NCBI GenBank assembly: GCA_030657355.1
Contig: CP131056.1
Coordinates: 1,632,501 to 1,696,500 of the forward strand
Direction of reading: 5' to 3'
From: Radicibacter daui
Lineage (GTDB): Bacteria; Pseudomonadota; Alphaproteobacteria; Radicibacterales; Radicibacteraceae
Length of the DNA stretch: 64,000 bases
In this document: in pieces, positions 32,334 through 41,434 of the stretch
Position numbering within the stretch: the stretch's first letter is position 1
Layout: each line of letters opens with the position of its first letter
The notes under the pieces: model-generated
Told to the model about the DNA's origin: nothing
Database searches by the model: none
Seen by the model: the letters and a program-made list of their open reading frames with translations, nothing else
Translations under genes and position numbers: made by a program

Positions 32334-32465
32334 CATGTATATAAGCGCATCCGTTGCCGAACGCCGGCAACGGATGCGGCTTCCACGGCCCGTGCCGGGC
32401 TGACGGGCTGGACCCTTCCCGGGTTCTCCTGCACGGTTCCGGCCGGGCTTTTTCATGGTAGCGGA

Positions 32466-34319
32466 ATGCAGAGCAGCAACCGGGTTGCGGAGATATTTGC
32501 GGGAAGCTTCAACCGCCGGCTGACCTCCCTGAGGCTGCGACTTCTCTTCATGGTCGCGATCTCGCTCTTGCCGGTGCTTGTCCTGGCAAGTTTTCAGGCG
32601 GTGCATGCCTATAATGTCGACCAGGCAGAAACCCGCGCCAGCCTGCGTCGCTCCGCCGCCTTCGTCACCCAGGACCAGAGCGATCTCTTCATAAAGACGC
32701 AGGGCCTTTTGACGGCGCTCGCCGCCACCGGGCTTGCCGGCGTGCCGGATGCGGCGCTCTGCCAGCAGCAGATGCAGCGTCTGGCCAGCCAGGTGCCCGA
32801 TTATACGAATATCGGTATCGTGAATGCCGAAGGCACGATGATCTGCGCCTCGGCAGATGTGCCCAGTGGAATGAATTTCGCCGGCTTTGCGTGGTTCAAG
32901 GCGGTGCGCTCCAGCGATGGGGTGGTCATTGGCTCGTTCCAGCTCGGGGTGCGGACCAACCGCCCGATCGTCGTGGCCACGGCACCGATCCTGCGCGACG
33001 GCAAGTTTTATGGTGCGGTGCTGGCTGCGATCAAACTGGAGCAGCTGGACCGGCTTGCAACCAGCGGCGAGCTGCCGCCGGAAGCCGTAGCCCAGGTCGT
33101 GGACGCTCACGGCGCGATCCTGACCGCCGGGGCCAAGGTTGCCGAGGCCAGCCGTCTGCCGCCGTCTTCGGTGCTGCGCCCGCGTCTTAATGGGACGATG
33201 AGCGAGTTCGAGGCCGAGAGCATCGACAAGGTAAGCCGTGTGTTCGTGGTGACGCCACTCTTCAACGCCGATATCTATGCGGTGTTCGGCATGCCAACCT
33301 CCACTGCGTCCGGCTGGGCCCGTCTCAATCTGGCCAGCCGCATCATGGTCCCGCTCGCCATGTGGTTCATCGCCCTGGTGGCCGCGTGGATTTTCAGCGA
33401 ACGGCTGGTGCTGCGCTGGATCGGGCGTCTGCGGCGTGCGGCGCATGCCTATGCGCTCGGTGCCTATTCCATCCGTCCGGACATGACCGGTGCCCCGCGT
33501 GAGCTCAGCGAGCTGGGGCGTGCCTTCTCCAGCATGGCGGAAAATATCGAGCAGCAGACGCTTCAGCTGCGGCATTCGATTGAGGAGAAGGAAACGCTCA
33601 TCAAGGAGATTCACCACCGGGTCAAAAATAACCTGCAGACGGTGGTGAGCCTGCTTAACCTGCAATCCCGTTCCTTGCCCGACCCGCAAAGCCGCCGCGT
33701 GCTGCTGGAAGCGCAGACCCGCATCAATGCCCTCGCCCTGGTGCATCGTGGCATCTACGAGACGGCCGATCTGGCTTCGGTGGAGTTGCCATCCTTCACG
33801 CTCACGCTGTGTCGGCAGGTGGCGGCCAGCTTTGGCTGGGCAGCGCAGAATATTGACATCAAGGTCGATGTACCGGCCGAGCCGGTGCCGCAGGAGCGGG
33901 TGGTGCCGCTGGCGTTGCTGATCACCGAAGCGCTGACCAATGTGTTCAAGCATGCCTTTGCACCCGGCCAGCGGGGGCAGGCCTGGGTTTCCGTGCTGCA
34001 TCTCGGCGGCAGGGACGGGCGGCTCGTCATCGCCGACAACGGCAAGGGCTCGCACTGGCAGGAAGTGGTGCCGACAGAGGGGGCGCAGAGTCCGGCGGCC
34101 ATCGGCAGCGGGCTCGGGCGCTCGCTCATGCAGTCCTTCGCCCGCCAGCTGGGAGGCGATTGTGAAGTCACGGCCCGTACTGGCGGCGGCACGCAGCTGA
34201 GCGTCGACCTGATCGATTTCTGGTATGCCCCGTTCGGCGAGGCCTCTGCGACTGGCGCCGAAGCTGCGGCGGCGCGCAGCAACGGTGCGCTGCCTTCTGC
34301 GGGGGTTGCGGATACTTGA
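32466..34319 (+). CDS. Membrane sensor histidine kinase of the HisKA_2/HWE-like class, likely PhyR kinase
   Basis: 617 residues. Seen: one TM at about 24-43, an extracytoplasmic sensor region of about 245 residues (dCache-like: INAEGTMICAS-type VNAEGTMICASADV, AVRSSDGVVIGSFQ), a second TM near 290-312, HAMP-like linker (LRRAAHAYALGAYSIRP), and a HisKA_2 dimerisation box IHHRVKNNLQTVVSLLNLQS with the phospho-acceptor His at about 383-384, then an HATPase with TEALTNVFKHAF and GLGRSLMQSFARQLGG. HisKA_2/HWE kinases adjacent to the phyR-nepR-ecfG locus commonly signal to PhyR, so it is a probable input kinase (inference). Confidence 0.9.
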   Translation: MQSSNRVAEIFAGSFNRRLTSLRLRLLFMVAISLLPVLVLASFQAVHAYNVDQAETRASLRRSAAFVTQDQSDLFIKTQGLLTALAATGLAGVPDAALCQQQMQRLASQVPDYTNIGIVNAEGTMICASADVPSGMNFAGFAWFKAVRSSDGVVIGSFQLGVRTNRPIVVATAPILRDGKFYGAVLAAIKLEQLDRLATSGELPPEAVAQVVDAHGAILTAGAKVAEASRLPPSSVLRPRLNGTMSEFEAESIDKVSRVFVVTPLFNADIYAVFGMPTSTASGWARLNLASRIMVPLAMWFIALVAAWIFSERLVLRWIGRLRRAAHAYALGAYSIRPDMTGAPRELSELGRAFSSMAENIEQQTLQLRHSIEEKETLIKEIHHRVKNNLQTVVSLLNLQSRSLPDPQSRRVLLEAQTRINALALVHRGIYETADLASVELPSFTLTLCRQVAASFGWAAQNIDIKVDVPAEPVPQERVVPLALLITEALTNVFKHAFAPGQRGQAWVSVLHLGGRDGRLVIADNGKGSHWQEVVPTEGAQSPAAIGSGLGRSLMQSFARQLGGDCEVTARTGGGTQLSVDLIDFWYAPFGEASATGAEAAAARSNGALPSAGVADT

Positions 34320-34518
34320 GTAATAGGCTGTGTTATTTGAGTAAATGAATGTGTTTTCGTCCGGGTTCGTTATTCATTTGGGCAATTTTGTCGCAATTGA
34401 TCACGGGAATGCCTTGAGAAGGGCCGCAACATTTACCCTCTTTTAATGGTTTGATCTCTGAAGCGGTTCAGGAGCCGATCCGGCCGACGTTTCCGGAAAA
34501 TCAATCCAGGAGGCAGTG

Positions 34519-34986
34519 ATGCATAAGGTTCTTCTCTCCACGGCGTGCATTCTGACGCTGGCCAGTGTCGATGTCGCTCTGGCGCAGGAAGCAACGCCGC
34601 CGACCACTGCGCCGTCCCCGACGGCCCCTGCTGATCCCTCAGCTCCGGCAGCCCCCCTCAACAATCAGCCGGCGGCCCCCTCAGCGCCGTCGACGGCCGC
34701 CCCGGCCAACGCCTTGCCGAGCGGCGACAAGATCCTCGATATGCCGGTTGTCGATAATGGCGGCGAGAAGGTCGGCAATGTCGTGGATGTGGTTTACGAC
34801 AATGTCGGTGCCGTGGATGAAGTCATTGTTTCCACCGGTGGTTTCCTCGGCATCGGCTCGCACGATGTTGCGCTTGATGCCTCCAGCGTTTCCGTGGCGC
34901 CCGATGGCGGCGGCCTGCAGGTTGCGATGAGCGAGGATGAAGTCAAGCAACTGCCCGAATGGAAAGGCGGCAAGGAGCCGTCGTGA
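34519..34986 (+). CDS. Periplasmic PRC-barrel domain protein
   Basis: 155 residues from the ATG at 34519, placed 5 bases behind a perfect AGGAGG. Seen: a signal peptide (HKVLLSTACILTLAS, cleavage after ALA-QE), an Ala/Pro/Thr-rich linker to about residue 68, and a PRC-barrel domain (KILDMPVVDNGGEKVGNVVD, VDEVIVSTGGFLGIGSHDVA, VSEDEVKQLPEW-like MSEDEVKQLPEW end). Such proteins are often induced under general stress in Alphaproteobacteria, which fits the neighbourhood, but no EcfG promoter was found before it. Confidence 0.85.
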   Translation: MHKVLLSTACILTLASVDVALAQEATPPTTAPSPTAPADPSAPAAPLNNQPAAPSAPSTAAPANALPSGDKILDMPVVDNGGEKVGNVVDVVYDNVGAVDEVIVSTGGFLGIGSHDVALDASSVSVAPDGGGLQVAMSEDEVKQLPEWKGGKEPS

Positions 34987-35028
34987 ATTGAGGACATAGT
35001 CCTAAAGTTTAATCTGGATGCTGAGCAG

Positions 35029-35060
35029 CCCGGTGCCGGAAACGGCGCCGGGTTTTCATT
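35029..35060 (+). terminator. Terminator after the PRC-barrel gene
   Basis: CCCGGTGCCG (35029-35038) and CGGCGCCGGG (35043-35052) with a GAAA loop, followed by TTTTCATTT. Confidence 0.85.
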
Positions 35061-35249
35061 TGCCTTCCCGGGCGTTTTGTCTCTTTCCGTAAGTCAAGCT
35101 TCTGCCCAGAATGCAGTTTGATGCGGGAAGATTGGCAGCGCATCGGGATAGCGTTGCAAGAGGCTCTTCCGTCACGCGCATTGTCATATAAGCTGCCAAA
35201 TAAAGCAGCGGCAAAAAGCCGCGACCATACGGCGGGAGGAAACGCGCCC

Positions 35250-36635
35250 ATGAGCCTGACCGAAGCGGACATACTCAAGGCCGTTGCGACGAAAACCGGC
35301 GGGCTCGGGGTCGAGATTGCCGATATCGCCGGCGCTGTTGATGATCTGAGCGGGCGCATCGGCACCCAGGCCGATCAACTCGGCTCGCTGTCCGAACTGG
35401 CGCGTGCCGTGGCGGCGGACAACGACACCATCTCCGGCGCATCGGCCAAGGCAAACCAGCTGATGACCGGTCTTGCCGAGGGCATGAACAGCTCGGCCGA
35501 GACCATCCGTGCCTCGCTGGGCGATATTCGCGAGCTTGCGGAGTCCGTCGGCCATATCGACAGCGAGATGCGGGTGCTGGGCGACTATCTGCGCCAGGTG
35601 GGCAAGGTGGCCCAGGAGATCAACCGCATCGCCAGCCAGACCAATCTGCTTGCCCTCAATGCCACCATCGAGGCGGCGCGGGCCGGGGAGGCCGGGCGCG
35701 GTTTTGCCGTGGTGGCGCAGGAGGTCAAGGTTCTGGCCGGGCAGACCGCCTCGGCAACCGAGCAGATCGACCGCACGCTGCGCGAGCTGACCCAGCAGAT
35801 CAAGCGTGTGGTGGATGAGGCATCCTCCAGCCGTGAACGGGCGGAGTCCGTACGCACCAGCGCGGTTTCCATTGGCGACACGGTGGATACACTGTCGCGC
35901 GATGTGGAAGGGGTCCGCAGCGATGTGAGCGGTATTTCAGAGGCGGCCGCCAAGACCCGTTCTTCCTTTGAAGGCATGCGCACCTCGCTGGAGACGCTTT
36001 CCGGCGGTGTGCATGCCTCGTCCGAAGGGCTGGGCAAGGCGCGCGAGCGCGTCAACAACCTCATCATGCTGTCGCAGGATCTGATCGGCATGACGGCAGA
36101 CACCGGGTTTGCCGAAACCGATGATACCCGCTTCGTGCGCAAGGTACGGGAGATTGCAGCAGCCGTCTCCGCTGCTTTTGCCGATGCCATGGCTGCCGGA
36201 GAGGCAAGCCTCGCCGACCTGTTCGACGACCAGTACAAGCCGGTTCCCGGCTCCAATCCCGAGCAGGTGACAACACGCTTTACCGCGCTGACGGACCGGC
36301 TGTTGCCAGCCCTGCAGGAGCCAGTGCTTGAGTTCGACCCCCGGGTAGTTTTCTGCGCTTCGGTGGACCGCAACGGATATCTGCCGACGCATAACCTTAA
36401 ATTTGCCCGCCCGCAGGGCCCCGATCCGGTGTGGAACATGGCCAACTGCCGTAACCGGCGCCTCTTCAACGACCGTGTCGGGCTTGCCGCGGGCCGGAAT
36501 GAAAAGGACTTCCTGCTGCAGACCTATCGCCGCGACATGGGCGGGGGAAACTATGCGCTCATGAAGGATGTCTCGGCGCCCGTAACCATCAATGGCCGGC
36601 ACTGGGGCGGCGTGCGGCTCGCCTACAAGGTCTAG
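35250..36635 (+). CDS. Soluble methyl-accepting chemotaxis protein with C-terminal Cache-like module
   Basis: 461 residues from the ATG at 35250 after GGGAGGA; there is no transmembrane helix. The N-terminal 300 residues are coiled coil with the highly conserved MCP hairpin tip [36 protein letters not shown] and [13 protein letters not shown]. The C-terminal 130 residues carry a compact module ([60 protein letters not shown]) seen at the C-terminus of other bacterial chemoreceptors and thought to sense a ligand. No che genes are near. Its input and output partners are unknown. Confidence 0.88.
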   Translation: MSLTEADILKAVATKTGGLGVEIADIAGAVDDLSGRIGTQADQLGSLSELARAVAADNDTISGASAKANQLMTGLAEGMNSSAETIRASLGDIRELAESVGHIDSEMRVLGDYLRQVGKVAQEINRIASQTNLLALNATIEAARAGEAGRGFAVVAQEVKVLAGQTASATEQIDRTLRELTQQIKRVVDEASSSRERAESVRTSAVSIGDTVDTLSRDVEGVRSDVSGISEAAAKTRSSFEGMRTSLETLSGGVHASSEGLGKARERVNNLIMLSQDLIGMTADTGFAETDDTRFVRKVREIAAAVSAAFADAMAAGEASLADLFDDQYKPVPGSNPEQVTTRFTALTDRLLPALQEPVLEFDPRVVFCASVDRNGYLPTHNLKFARPQGPDPVWNMANCRNRRLFNDRVGLAAGRNEKDFLLQTYRRDMGGGNYALMKDVSAPVTINGRHWGGVRLAYKV

Positions 36636-36761
36636 GGGCAGTCCGGCCGGGCGGCGCAATCATGCAAGCGCGGCAGCGCGTACCGGTGTTTTGTCTATCC
36701 CGGAGGAGCGGGTAGTCTCGGACAGGAAACGGGGCGAAGGTTCCCGGGGAAGGAAACAACA

Positions 36762-37745
36762 ATGCGTGCCTTGATCCTGCGTGAAGAAGCGGGTGCGGTC
36801 TCCGCCGCCATTGAAAGTGTCGACGAGGCGCTGCTGCCGGGCGGCGATGTGGTGATCGATGTCGATTACAGTACCCTCAATTACAAGGACGGCATGATCC
36901 TCAAGGGGCTGGGCCGACTGGTGCGCCAGTACCCGCATGTGCCGGGCGTGGATTTTTCCGGACGGATTGCCAGCAGCGGGCATCCCGATTTCAATCCCGG
37001 TGACGCGGTGATCCTGACCGGTTGGCGCGTGGGGGAAATGCGCTGGGGCGGTTTTGCCGACAAGGCGCGCGTCAAGGGCGAGTGGCTGGTGCCTGTGCCG
37101 ACCGGCATGACGCGCCGCCAGTCGATGGCGCTCGGCACCGCCGGGCTTACGGCCATGCTGGCGATCATGACGCTGGAGGAACATGGGCTGGAGCCATCGG
37201 CCGGCCCGGTGCTGGTTACCGGTGCGGCGGGCGGTGTTGGCTCCGTCGCAACCGTGCTGCTGGCGCAGGCGGGTTATCAGGTCGCCTGTTCTACCGGGCG
37301 TCAGGAAACCCATGACTATCTGCGCTCCCTGGGGGCTGGTGAAATCATCGATCGCAAGGAGCTGGAGGAAGCGTCGGCGCGCCCGCTCGAGACTGAACGC
37401 TGGGCGGCCTGTATCGACAATGTCGGGGGCAGCACACTGGCACGGGTTCTCGGGCAGATGAAATATCGCGGCGGTGTCGCGGCCGTTGGCATGACCGGCG
37501 GCAACATGATGACGGCCAGCGTGCTGCCCTTCCTGCTGCGCGGCGTGCGGCTGCTGGGCATCGATTCCGTGATGATCCCTGTCGAGCGGCGGCGGGCGGC
37601 GTGGCGCCGTCTTGCCGACGAAATGCCGACGACCCTGCTCGATGGCATGACGACGGAAATTACGCTTGGCGAGGTTGTCGGGGCCGCCGAGGCGATCCTC
37701 GCCGGACAGGTGAAGGGACGCATCGTGATCGACGTAAGGCGTTGA
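36762..37745 (+). CDS. acuI: Acrylyl-CoA reductase / YhdH-type quinone oxidoreductase (AcuI family)
   Basis: 327 residues of the zinc-free MDR family. Seen: VDYSTLNYKDGMILKGLG, VPGVDFSGRIASSGHPDFNP, ILTGWRVGEMRWGGFADKAR, and the NADPH-binding VLVTGAAGGVGSVATVLL. These blocks match AcuI/YhdH, which reduces acrylyl-CoA to propionyl-CoA using NADPH, a detoxification step in DMSP and 3-hydroxypropionate metabolism. No dddL, dddP or prpE is adjacent, so the gene may only serve housekeeping detoxification. AAGGAAA precedes the ATG. Confidence 0.87.
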   Translation: MRALILREEAGAVSAAIESVDEALLPGGDVVIDVDYSTLNYKDGMILKGLGRLVRQYPHVPGVDFSGRIASSGHPDFNPGDAVILTGWRVGEMRWGGFADKARVKGEWLVPVPTGMTRRQSMALGTAGLTAMLAIMTLEEHGLEPSAGPVLVTGAAGGVGSVATVLLAQAGYQVACSTGRQETHDYLRSLGAGEIIDRKELEEASARPLETERWAACIDNVGGSTLARVLGQMKYRGGVAAVGMTGGNMMTASVLPFLLRGVRLLGIDSVMIPVERRRAAWRRLADEMPTTLLDGMTTEITLGEVVGAAEAILAGQVKGRIVIDVRR

Positions 37746-37956
37746 TGGTGTTTGCCGCCGGGGTCATCGCGGCTCTATCATCGGATGGCAGGGGTGGCCC
37801 TTGCGGGGGAGTGTCCCTTCGCCGCAGCCGCCCCGGGGAGTGCAACCGGCGGCTTTGACCACCCGTTGTTCTCCATAGAGACAGATGAGGGCGCCCAACC
37901 TGCGCCCGGCCGGGGTCCTCAGGGCCCTAGCATGACCGGAAGACCGAGGAAATCCC

Positions 37957-39444
37957 ATGAGTTTAGCTGCCGAGCTGCCCGCTGACGTCTGGTCCGGGCT
38001 CAAGGATCCGTCGCTTCTGCGCAACCAGTGCCTGATTGGCAAGGGCTGGGTCGGTGCCGATAGCGGCGCCACCATCGCCGTCGACAATCCGGCAACCGGC
38101 GAGGTCATCGCCCATGTGCCCGATATGGGCGCCGCGGAAACGCGCCGCGCCATCGAGGCGGCCGATGCCGTCTGGGGCGAGCTCAAGAAAATGTCAGCGC
38201 TGAAGCGCTCCCAGTTGCTGCGCGCCTGGCATGACCTGATCCTTGCCAATCAGGACGACCTCGCCCTGATCATGACGCTGGAACAGGGCAAGCCGCTGGC
38301 CGAAGCCAGGGGTGAAATCGCCATTTCCGCCGCCTATGTGCTGTGGTTTGCCGAGGAGGCTCGGCGCGCCTATGGCGATGTCATTCCCTCGCCCTATGCC
38401 GACCGGCGCCTGGTGGTGAGCAAGCAGCCCGTCGGAGTGGTTGCCGCCATCACGCCGTGGAACTTTCCGTCCTCCATGATCACCCGCAAGCTGGCGCCTG
38501 CCATTGCCGCCGGCTGCCCGGCGGTGGTGAAGCCGGCAAGCCAGACGCCGCTTTCGGCGCTGGCGCTGGGCGAGCTTGGCATCCGCGCCGGCTTCCCGGC
38601 CGGCACGCTCAATATCGTCACCGGCAATCCGCAGCAGATCGGCGGCGAGATGACCGGCAATGCCTTGGTGCGCAAGTTCAGCTTCACCGGCTCCACCCCC
38701 ATCGGCAAGAAGCTGATGGCGGACTGTGCCGCGACGATGAAGAAGGTGTCGCTGGAGCTCGGGGGCAATGCGCCCTTCATCGTCTTTGACGATGCCGACC
38801 TTGATGCGGCGGTGGAGGGCGCCATCGCCTCCAAGTTCCGCAACAACGGCCAGACCTGCGTGTGCGCCAACCGCATTCTGGTACAGGCAGGGGTCTATGA
38901 TGCCTTTGCCCAGAAGCTGGCCAAGGCCATCGCCGCGCTCAAGATCGGCAACGGCACCGAGGGCGGCGTGCTGCTTGGCCCGCTCATCGATGACAAGGCC
39001 GTCGATAAGGTCGAAGGTCTGGTCAAGGATGCCGCCGGCCATGGTGCGAAGGTGGTGAGCGGCGGCAAGCGCCACCAGCGCGGCGGGCGTTTCTTCGAGC
39101 CGACCGTGATCACCGGCGTCACCCGCGATATGCGCATCTTCAGCGAGGAGATTTTCGGGCCGGTGGCCCCGCTCTTCCGTTTCGAGACGGAAGAGGAAGC
39201 GGTGCAGATGGCCAACGATACCGAGTTCGGCCTTGCCGCCTATTTCTATACCCGCGATGTGGGCCGGGTGTGGCGCATGTCCGAGGCGCTGGAATATGGC
39301 CAGGTGGGCGCCAATGTCGGTGTCATGACCACGGTCGAGGCACCGTTCGGGGGCGTCAAGGAATCCGGGCTTGGCCGTGAGGGCTCCAAGTACGGCCTCG
39401 ATGAGTATCTTGAGGTCAAATACATGTGCATGGGCGGCCTCTGA
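37957..39444 (+). CDS. gabD: Succinate-semialdehyde dehydrogenase, NAD(P)-dependent
   Basis: 495 residues of the aldehyde dehydrogenase superfamily; oxidises succinate semialdehyde to succinate in GABA and polyamine breakdown. Seen: VAAITPWNFPSSMITRKLAP, KPASQTPLSALALGELG, FTGSTPIGKKLM, catalytic Glu in LELGGNAPFIVF, catalytic Cys in NNGQTCVCANRI and the EEIFGPVAPLF block. The EGSKYGLDEYLEVKY ending fits GabD. A convergent polyamine ABC operon lies next door, consistent with a link to putrescine degradation, although no aminotransferase or GabT gene is adjacent. Confidence 0.93.
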   Translation: MSLAAELPADVWSGLKDPSLLRNQCLIGKGWVGADSGATIAVDNPATGEVIAHVPDMGAAETRRAIEAADAVWGELKKMSALKRSQLLRAWHDLILANQDDLALIMTLEQGKPLAEARGEIAISAAYVLWFAEEARRAYGDVIPSPYADRRLVVSKQPVGVVAAITPWNFPSSMITRKLAPAIAAGCPAVVKPASQTPLSALALGELGIRAGFPAGTLNIVTGNPQQIGGEMTGNALVRKFSFTGSTPIGKKLMADCAATMKKVSLELGGNAPFIVFDDADLDAAVEGAIASKFRNNGQTCVCANRILVQAGVYDAFAQKLAKAIAALKIGNGTEGGVLLGPLIDDKAVDKVEGLVKDAAGHGAKVVSGGKRHQRGGRFFEPTVITGVTRDMRIFSEEIFGPVAPLFRFETEEEAVQMANDTEFGLAAYFYTRDVGRVWRMSEALEYGQVGANVGVMTTVEAPFGGVKESGLGREGSKYGLDEYLEVKYMCMGGL

Positions 39445-39483
39445 CCGCCGCTGCCTTCCCCACTTTTTGTATCGGCAAAGAAA

Positions 39484-39514
39484 AAGCCGCCTCCGGTGCC
39501 GGAGGCGGCTTGTT
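39484..39514 (+). terminator. Terminator of gabD
   Basis: AAGCCGCCTCCGG and CCGGAGGCGGCTT form a 12-13-bp stem, with almost no loop, ending in a TTGTT stretch. Preceded by AAAGAAAA on the plus strand, so it could also act for the minus strand. Confidence 0.75.
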
Positions 39515-39718
39515 ACTGCCTTGAGGGGAAGCAGCAAGATGGGCGGGCGGGAGGAGCCCGCATCATGTGAGAACATAATAATCGGGGTGCCATAATCCCG
39601 GACAGCGAGCTTTTCGCTCGGCTGGAATGCGGCAATTGCAGGGCAGGCTGGCCCTTCTTGTGCGTCAGCGCGTCGCAGGACCGCGGGGAGCCTTCAAAGC
39701 CCCCGCAGCGTTCCCGGA

Positions 39719-40537
39719 TCAGCCCGCGGGAGCGGCGGCCGTTGCCGCCAGCTTGCGCCTGCGGTTCACCTCATAGGCCATGGCCAGCGCGACGGTGATG
39801 AGGATAAGGATGAGGCCGAGAGCGTTGACCGCCGGGGTCACGCCGGTACGCACGCGGCTGGCGATGAAGACGGTGAGCGGCGTGTCGAGGCCGCGCACGA
39901 ACAGCGTGGTGTTGTAGTTCTCGAAGGATTGCAGGAAGGCGATGAAGGCCGCTGCAATCAGCGACGGCCTGAGGAACGGCATCAGCACCCGGCGGAACAC
40001 CTGCCAGTGCGAGGCGCCGAGATCGAGCGCTGCTTCCTCCAGCGTGCCGTCGAAGCGCTGCAGGCGGGCGCCCACCATCAGCATGACATAGGCGATGATG
40101 TAGGAGCTTTGCGCCAGCATCGTCATCAGGATGCCGCCGGTCAGATGGAAATAGCGGTTCCAGAAGATGAGCGTGGAGATGCCGATGATGACGCCGGGCG
40201 TCAGCAGCGGGGAGACCATCAGCGCATAAGCGAAGGTGCGGGCCTTCTTGTTGAGGGAGGCCAGCAGCAGGGCGGCGGCCGTGCCGGTCGGCACGCAGAT
40301 GACGATGACGCCAAGCCCGATGGTAATGGAGGTGAAGAGCGCGTTCCACATCGAGCCATCGGCGAAAAGCTCGCCGAACCAGCGCAGCGTGGTGCCGTTC
40401 CACGGGGTGACTGTGGGCAGGCGGCTGTCATTGAAGGTTGCCGCGCTCATGATGATGAGCGGCAGGAACAGGTAGAGGAAGAAGAGCCCGATATAGCCGC
40501 GTGTCAGCCACGCAAGCAGCGGATTGCCGTGACGCAT
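39719..40537 (-). CDS. Polyamine ABC transporter permease (PotC/PotI-type)
   Basis: 272 residues with six hydrophobic helices and the EAA loop near residues 170-190 (LEEAALDLGASHWQVFRRVL) that contacts the ATPase. PotC/PotI hallmarks include FLPLIIMSAATFND near the N-terminus and SFENYNTTLFVRG. Preceded by AAGGAGG. Last gene of the operon receptor-ATPase-PotB-PotC, read leftward. Confidence 0.92.
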   Translation of the reverse strand: MRHGNPLLAWLTRGYIGLFFLYLFLPLIIMSAATFNDSRLPTVTPWNGTTLRWFGELFADGSMWNALFTSITIGLGVIVICVPTGTAAALLLASLNKKARTFAYALMVSPLLTPGVIIGISTLIFWNRYFHLTGGILMTMLAQSSYIIAYVMLMVGARLQRFDGTLEEAALDLGASHWQVFRRVLMPFLRPSLIAAAFIAFLQSFENYNTTLFVRGLDTPLTVFIASRVRTGVTPAVNALGLILILITVALAMAYEVNRRRKLAATAAAPAG

Positions 40538-40549
40538 GATGCCGCCTCC

Positions 40550-41434
40550 TTACTTGGCGATGTCGGCAAGGCCGACGCGGAAGAGCTTCATCATCAGGAG
40601 GATGAAGAAGAGGCAGAGCAGCAGCAGGATCATCGCGTAGGCGGCGCCCTGGTTCCAGTTACCGCCCTCGAAGAACCAGTTGTAGATGATCTCGGTAAAC
40701 CAGCGGCTGCCGGGCGAGCCCAGCAGGGCCGGCACGGCATAGCTGCCGGCCGCGAGCATGAAGGTCATGATGCAGCCGGTGGCGATACCGGGTTTGGCAT
40801 GGGGGATGGCGATGCGCCGGTGGACGCGCAGCCAGCCGGAGCCGAGGTCGCGCGCGGCATCGATCTGGTTACGGTCGAGGCTTTCCAGCGCGTTGTAGAT
40901 CGGAAATACCATGAAGAGGATGTAGGCATAGACCATGCCGACGATGACGACGCCGTTGCCCGACATCCAGCGGAACGGCTGGTCGAGGATGCCGAGCGCC
41001 GTCAGCAGGCCGTTCAGCGGTCCGGCATAGGCGAAGATGATCCACCAGGCGAAGGTTCGCAGGATCTCGTTGATCCAGAACGGGATCACCAGCAGCAGAA
41101 GCATCTGCGCCGTGCGCTGGGGCTTGGCCACCTGCGCCAGGTAATAGGCCATCGGATAACAGACGATGAGGGTGATGAAGGTGACCAGCGAACTGGCCCA
41201 GATCGTCTTGAAGAAGATGGTGAGATGCACCTGGTTGCGAAACAGCGTCGCGTAATTGGCCCAGGAGTGCACATCGTCCGGCCCGCCAATCTTCGAAGGC
41301 GGCAGGTTGGGACGGAAAGAAAAGTCGATCATCAGCAGCTGGGGCAGCACCACCAGCATGATGATCCAGAACACTACCAGCGCGACCATCAGGGTGGTCA
41401 GCCCGCCGCCGAAGCGGCGATAGAGATCACGCAT
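40550..41434 (-). CDS. Polyamine ABC transporter permease (PotB/PotH-type)
   Basis: 294 residues. Six helices, an extended first periplasmic loop (FRPNLPPSKIGGPDDVHSWA), and the EAA loop ARDLGSGWLRVHRRIAIPHA. PotB family blocks SYAVPALLGSPGSRWFTE and GAAYAMILLLLCLFF are present. Its start overlaps the potA-like 3' end by 8 bases, indicating coupling, and the PotC-like gene follows after 12 bases. Confidence 0.93.
   Translation of the reverse strand: MRDLYRRFGGGLTTLMVALVVFWIIMLVVLPQLLMIDFSFRPNLPPSKIGGPDDVHSWANYATLFRNQVHLTIFFKTIWASSLVTFITLIVCYPMAYYLAQVAKPQRTAQMLLLLVIPFWINEILRTFAWWIIFAYAGPLNGLLTALGILDQPFRWMSGNGVVIVGMVYAYILFMVFPIYNALESLDRNQIDAARDLGSGWLRVHRRIAIPHAKPGIATGCIMTFMLAAGSYAVPALLGSPGSRWFTEIIYNWFFEGGNWNQGAAYAMILLLLCLFFILLMMKLFRVGLADIAK

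Noticed and set aside
31791-34055. 754-codon minus-strand open frame opposite ecfG and the kinase
   Set aside because: Antisense to well-recognised genes on the plus strand; no start signal or homology.
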